Origin: Cordilura impudica
Lineage: Eukaryota > Arthropoda > Insecta > Diptera > Scathophagidae
Direction of reading: 5' to 3'
DNA length: 64,000 bases
NCBI GenBank assembly: GCA_963682025.1
Contig: OY821519.1
Span: 131,913,612 to 131,977,611, forward strand
Numbering within the stretch: position 1 is the stretch's first letter; each line of letters begins with the position of its first letter. A program made the position numbers and the translations under genes. The notes below the pieces were generated by a model. That model saw only the letters and a list, made by a program, of their open reading frames with translations, was not told where the DNA came from and did not search any database. Positions 58,975-64,000 of the stretch are shown here, piece by piece.

Positions 58975-61222
58975 TTAATCCGTAAATGTAGCAATTATTT
59001 CGGCCAATGATGTGTAGGTACCAATTACCAATCCCAATAAGCCAACCACAATTAACACAAAGTTACCTGTTGGAACAAAATAAAAGAGTCATATGACATA
59101 GTTGAGGGAATTGAAATTCTCTATTCGAACTCAATGGTTTTAAGTGAGAAAATTTTTACTTACTTGTTAATAACCAAACTTTCGCAACACCGTGGGTACT
59201 ATACCAATGGGTACAAATTTGTATTAGAGCAGGAAAAGCTAAACCTAAGGCTGATAAACATAGAGCACCAAACAATGAGATAAATAATTCCAAATTTGGT
59301 ATAGCCACTGCCAATAAGACTACAAGAAAAAATTGTTTGGATTATTTCAACATTTTGTTTCTTTCTTCACAAACTTACATGTCACCAAAACGAGTGATGT
59401 GCGCACAGTGTACTCCCAAAAGATTTTCTTACGTTGTGGTCCCAACTTGGTGGCGACATATTCATTCCATGTTATGTCAATGGCAACATAACAAGCCAAA
59501 CCATGTGTTATATAAATGGCAAATGCCAACATACCCTTAACACATTGGGCCAATCTGCAAAGTGATTGAAAATAAATAATAAACAATTGTTCCAATTCCA
59601 AGGTTCAGAAAATACACACATGAAACACACAATGTTCTGTTCAAAAGCAGCCAACACATAAAATATAACATTATATAACATTATATTATATAAAATATAA
59701 TATTTTAAAATATAACTGAACTCGAACCTGTTTATTGTACATGTTCTTTGTTTTTTCTTTCAGTACACGTACCAGAACATGAACTTCAAATAAAGCAACA
59801 CTCAAAAATGTGTGCTTTATGTGTGATTGAAACAAAAAGTATGTGATACAAAAATGTTCGTGTAAATAACGAAATATTAAAACGAACACAGTCATGGTTG
59901 TGTTGGGCACCGAAGAAAATTTAAAAACAAACATAATTGGTATGAAAATAAAAATATGTGTGTGTTGGTCTAAGTTATGTTTGTTTACATATATGTACGA
60001 GTTTTTTATTCAGTGTGTGTTTTTTTCTGAACTCTGTCCAATTCTGTTCAATAGAACTTACACATCTTTAGCTGGCAAATTTAATGTTATTGAACCTTCA
60101 ATTTCATCACCATAATTTAGATAACCAAAAAGACCCATGCCGACATAAAGAAAGACAATTAAAATCATGGAGACATTTAAAACGCCACAGGAACCACCGA
60201 ACTTTTTAGGAGTTTTCATTTCATTTTCCAAAGGTAAGATTACTCCAATAGCTATTTAAACATAAATTAAAAAAATTAAACTAATACTAAAACTTAACCT
60301 TACACACAAATAACGAATTCGCTGTTGCAAACAAATTTATTGCCAACCGAATTGCGATAAAGTTAATAACCGAACTTTTAGGTGATTACGATTAAAATTC
60401 TGTTGTCGTAAGAGTAAATGTTTGACCACAATAGAAAATATGCAGCTCCTCTTTTATTTCTGTTGATACAATCGAACAATTCGGTTGGAGAATTTATTTT
60501 CTGTCAGTACAATTTGAAATATTCTTTAACTCACCTTCCAGGGCAAACAGCACTGTACCGAAAAACAATGGAAAAGTACTGACCGGAGCAAAAGCTTCTT
60601 TACCTTCCGTTGATAGAGGTTCATGGAAAATGTAATAGCATATAATACCAAATGACACCATAGTGATGCCATTAGCCAATGTAGAAAATGGAGCCAAATA
60701 TTTCAAATTTCTAATCCAATTGATTAGGATCAATGGCAACAGTATGATCACCATGCACAAACGTACATCAACAGGTGTTTCCAGATAATAATCTGCTACG
60801 GATTTGATATTCGAGGCCACAAAAACAACATAAACACAACAGGTACCTAGTTGATAGATTAGCAGGAAACAATTCACTACATGCCCTATATAAGGAGCAC
60901 ATTTTTTGAATATCGTTGGACCCTCACCCAAAGCTTCTTCCGCTACTTTAGTATAAGTCATACTGGGAATCTGTTAATCCATGAATTCTTAGTTAATTCG
61001 ATTTTTTTTTTCAAGAGATTTAAATTAAATCTTACCTTTTTTCTTCGGCACAATTCATATTCGGCCTTAACTAATTGATGAATACAATAGGTACAGATGA
61101 AACCAATGACAATCGTACCAATGGTGCCTGTAATATAACCTGAATTTTTGAAAGCATTTGGCATAGCCAATATGCCAGTACCCAAGGACCCTTTCAATAA
61201 ATGAAAGAGTGTATCCGCGTTA
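58975..61222 (-). CDS. proton-coupled amino acid transporter, SLC36 (PAT) family; 5' exon(s) missing
   Basis: Minus-strand exons: 61222-61036, 60970-60535, 60251-60062, 59554-59379, 59319-59164, 59066-58975. All have GT-AG junctions and matching phases, giving 411 residues to the stop. The first helix motif SNADTLFHLLKGSLGTGILAMP is diagnostic for PAT/SLC36 members of the amino acid/auxin permease superfamily. CTYCIHQLVKAEYELCRRKK, TVLFALE|AIGVILPLENEMKTPKKFGG and the last helix VVGLLGLVIGTYTSLAEII follow. About ten or eleven membrane helices are expected, and nearly all are present. The exon at 61222 begins in phase, so at least one N-terminal exon (~40-60 residues) lies upstream, beyond 61.3 kb. 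Family members move small neutral amino acids with protons across the plasma or lysosomal membrane. Fly paralogues are many, so no symbol is given. Confidence 0.9.
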
Positions 61223-61763
61223 CTAAAATGAAATTGAAAAAAAAAATTCACAAACTTTAAACTCAAACTTAAAATATAATTTATTTTATATCTGAAAATA
61301 TAAATTTTAATTTGTTTTATGTTTTATTTTCTATATGTTAATTGCTTTTAACATTTAGCTCGGTCATAACCTCAAAATAAACTTTTCTAAAACCACCTTG
61401 AGGTTATGAATATTCTATTTTAAAACTGAACTATCGGTGTATTTTTCAGTTAAGAAAATCCTTCGGAGGACTATTTCACTTCGAAATCCCTGAGTTTTTG
61501 TATCCCTTTTCTATGAAAAATCACGTAGAGAAAAATGACTTGGCTGAATCTGAGGACTTTTTCCATCACATGTGGTCTAGAATTAGGTGTTGACAAAAAA
61601 TACTCCACAAAAAGCGAGTATAGTCCAGTAAGATTTTATATAAAAAAACTAAACAAAGTGAAAAATGTTTATATGCAACAGAACACGTGTGTATGGTACA
61701 CATTTTGTTTTTAAACAAACGTTCAAGCAATAGAAAATGTGTATGCATCTGACACAAAACTAT
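61223..61763. other. intron or upstream sequence of the transporter gene
   Basis: No further exon was found. A small inverted pair CATAACCTCAA/TTGAGGTTATG lies at about 61364-61409. Confidence 0.4.
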
Positions 61764-62321
61764 GCATTTTATTTACACTTTTTTCAAAAAGTGTATTTTT
61801 TTTTAAATATATTTTAAATAATATGCAACCGTATTTCTGTGGTCAGAAGCATTAAAGGCCTAAGTCGCAAATCATGCTTTCGTAATGGGGCTTCATTACG
61901 ACTTAGGTAAGAGTGTTTTTATTAATATCTTTTTAAAAACAAGTGTTAGAGAAATGAGGATTTCACGTAAATATAAAGTGTTGTTATTATAATATCATAG
62001 CATACATAACTCAAATCACTCTTAAGTTGTTCTTATCGATTGTGACCACAGAGGTCTAAAGGTCTAAAAGTGTTATCCTCGTAAAGTACAATTAATTTGG
62101 ATAATTGCCTCCATTTAAGTCATATGGTCAGAATATTGCAAAACAGGTGAACATTTGTTAATATCCTTACCCTATGACCAACAGAAATGAAAAAGCCCCT
62201 ATTTTTTGCACTTGACAAGGGTAATACTTTTAGATCTTTACACGAGTGCATAAAACATGGATACATTTTATTTAGAATGTATAAAAACACAATGTTTTTG
62301 AAAAAAGTGTAAATAAAATGC
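61764..62321. repeat. MITE-like element with 27-bp perfect inverted ends
   Basis: GCATTTTATTTACACTTTTT... at 61764-61790 is perfectly inverted at 62295-62321. The 558-bp interior has no ORF and includes a CCTAAGTCG/CGACTTAGG hairpin (about 61858-61906). The target duplication is not clear. Confidence 0.6.
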
Positions 62322-62391
62322 GGACTTTTTTCAGAAAAGAAAACGATGTTAGTGTTAACGACCTTGATTATAATAATGTGTTCAGAACACG

Positions 62392-62523
62392 GGTGGAGGG
62401 TATCAAGGATTCGACACAGACGAGTTTAATACTCTTACTTGTTATATGTACCTCTTAGTAGTTCATGTAAAACAAGTGAGAGAGTTAAATTCGGCTGGGT
62501 CGAATCTTTGATACCCTCCACCT
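62392..62523. repeat. two facing ends of another mini-me-type repeat
   Basis: GGTGGAGGGTATCAAGGATTCG...CTTACTTGTT (62392-62442) and AACAAGTGAGAGAGTT...TCGAATCTTTGATACCCTCC (62471-62523) are inverted copies of one terminal sequence. The ACAAGTRAGAR start and TACCCT block parallel the palindromic end of the major mini-me family. Confidence 0.65.
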
Positions 62524-62940
62524 GCATCTTAAACTCAATATTCCAACCAATATTGGGGACGGCTACCACTTTAAAACTGTTGTCGGTACTGAAATTTAAA
62601 TTTAGAATACCAATTAAATTTAAATGTAATTGCATTTCTTGTTGGCCCGTTTCTATTATAATTCCTTGTTATAAAAAACAATGATCGTATCTTCTTTAGA
62701 AAGAATTCGTTACTATTTGTAAAATGGCATTATTTTTCTTTTACTAGAGCGGAAAACCCCTAATGAAATTCATTATATAATGCAGCCAGCATTATAACAC
62801 GCAAAGTTTGATCCCTCTAAGAAAGTTTTTGGATAATTCATTATAATTAAAAAAAAAATCAACTGATTCTTGGCTAAAAATTTCCAGATATTAATATTAA
62901 AAAGCTAATTTTAAAATATTTTTATCTAAATTAGCTAGTA

Positions 62941-64000
62941 ATTTTTAATTTTTATTTTTAATTTTTAATGTTTAATTTTTAATTTTTAATTTTTAATTTT
63001 TAATTTTTAATTTTTAATTTTTAATTTTTAATTTTTAATTTTTAATTTTTAATTTTTAATTTTTAATTTTTAATTTTTAATTTTTAATTTTTAATTTTTA
63101 ATTTTTAATTTTTAATTTTTAATTTTTAATTTTTATATTTAATTTTTAATTTTTAATTTTTAATTTTTAATTTTTAATTTTTAATTTTTAATTTTTAATT
63201 TTTAATTTTTAATTTTTAATTTTTAATTTTTAATTTTTAATTTTTAATTTTTAATTTTTAATTTTTAATTTTTAATTTTTAATTTTTAATTTTTAATTTT
63301 TAATTTTTAATTTTTAATTTTTAATTTTTAATTTTTAATTTTTAATTTTTAATTTTTAATTTTTAATTTTTAATTTTTAATTTTTAATTTTTAATTTTTA
63401 ATTTTTAATTTTTAATTTTTAATTTTTAATTTTTAATTTTTAATTTTTAATTTTTAATTTTTAATTTTTAATTTTTAATTTTTAATTTTTAATTTTTAAT
63501 TTTTAATTTTTAATTTTTAATTTTTAATTTTTAATTTTTAATTTTTAATTTTTAATTTTTAATTTTTAATTTTTAATTTTTAATTTTTAATTTTTAATTT
63601 TTAATTTTTAATTTTTAATTTTTAATTTTTAATTTTTAATTTTTAATTTTTAATTTTTAATTTTTAATTTTTAATTTTTAATTTTTAATTTTTAATTTTT
63701 AATTTTTAATTTTTAATTTTTAATTTTTAATTTTTAATTTTTAATTTTTAATTTTTAATTTTTAATTTTTAATTTTTAATTTTTAATTTTTAATTTTTAA
63801 TTTTTAATTTTTAATTTTTAATTTTTAATTTTTAATTTTTAATTTTTAATTTTTAATTTTTAATTTTTAATTTTTAATTTTTAATTTTTAATTTTTAATT
63901 TTTAATTTTTAATTTTTAATTTTTAATTTTTAATTTTTAATTTTTAATTTTTAATTTTTAATTTTTAATTTTTAATTTTTAATTTTTAATTTTTAATTTT
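62941..64000. repeat. (AATTTTT)n heptanucleotide satellite
   Basis: About 150 almost perfect 7-bp units run from about 62941 to the window edge. A few variants occur at the left border (TAATGTTTAATT) and one at about 63133-63140 (TTTTTATATTTAA). The array continues beyond the window. Confidence 0.97.

Noticed and set aside
62941..64000. Telomeric repeat
   Set aside because: Flies lack short telomerase-type repeats and the unit is AT-only. It is better described as a satellite.
1..64000. CRISPR arrays, operons, riboswitches or prokaryotic signals
   Set aside because: Introns, fly transposons and eukaryotic promoters are present. The regular repeats have no spacer structure.

Overview
The window is AT-rich nuclear DNA of a higher fly. 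The best fit is a calyptrate such as a blowfly, house fly or relative, but species cannot be fixed from sequence alone. Evidence: genes with short phase-correct introns and GTAAGT-type donors, a MADF-domain gene, a TMEM43 orthologue, an SLC36-type amino acid transporter, and many copies of a (GGAC)n-containing interspersed repeat of the mini-me/DINE-1 type known from Diptera. Host genes are sparse. Most of the sequence is transposable elements at all stages of decay.

Layout. 1-8.7 kb: AT-rich DNA with two Tc1/mariner relics, mini-me copies and a piggyBac-type MITE (7343-7821, TTAA site). 8.7-14.3 kb: a Helitron-like element read on the minus strand (8683-14100), apparently split by a hAT relic, a Tc1 relic carrying a tRNA-derived SINE, and a GC-rich tandem duplication. 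14.9-21.1 kb: an LTR-retroelement gag-protease relic broken by two adjacent Transib (RAG1-related) transposons. The first (15777-17830) has a perfect CGCCG target duplication. The second (17847-21062) has a nearly complete RAG1-like transposase with one frameshift, and both ends resemble V(D)J recombination signals. 22-26 kb: Tc1, Helitron, foldback and mini-me elements. 26.5-34.3 kb: a clear nest in which a hAT element with an 8-bp target duplication (GTTTAGAA) contains a non-LTR retrotransposon, which contains a mini-me copy.

36.4-61.2 kb holds the host genes: a probable first coding exon of an unknown minus-strand gene (36452-36482) with a plausible promoter near 37.3 kb; an intronless MADF/BESS-like regulator (41341-42498, +); TMEM43 (43089-44665, -, five exons); a two-exon DUF4485 protein (51411-52254, -); and an SLC36 transporter (58975-61222, -, six exons seen, 5' end missing). 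Mini-me copies and three blocks of an 18-20 bp AAAAAGTAC-type minisatellite lie between them. The window ends inside a pure 7-bp satellite, (AATTTTT)n, more than 1 kb long.

The host genes form no obvious pathway: one DNA-binding regulator, one inner-nuclear-membrane/ER protein, one small protein of unknown role and one transporter. The main biological interest is transposon biology: the paired Transib ends, the datable insertion nest, and the amplification of mini-me copies together with minisatellites.
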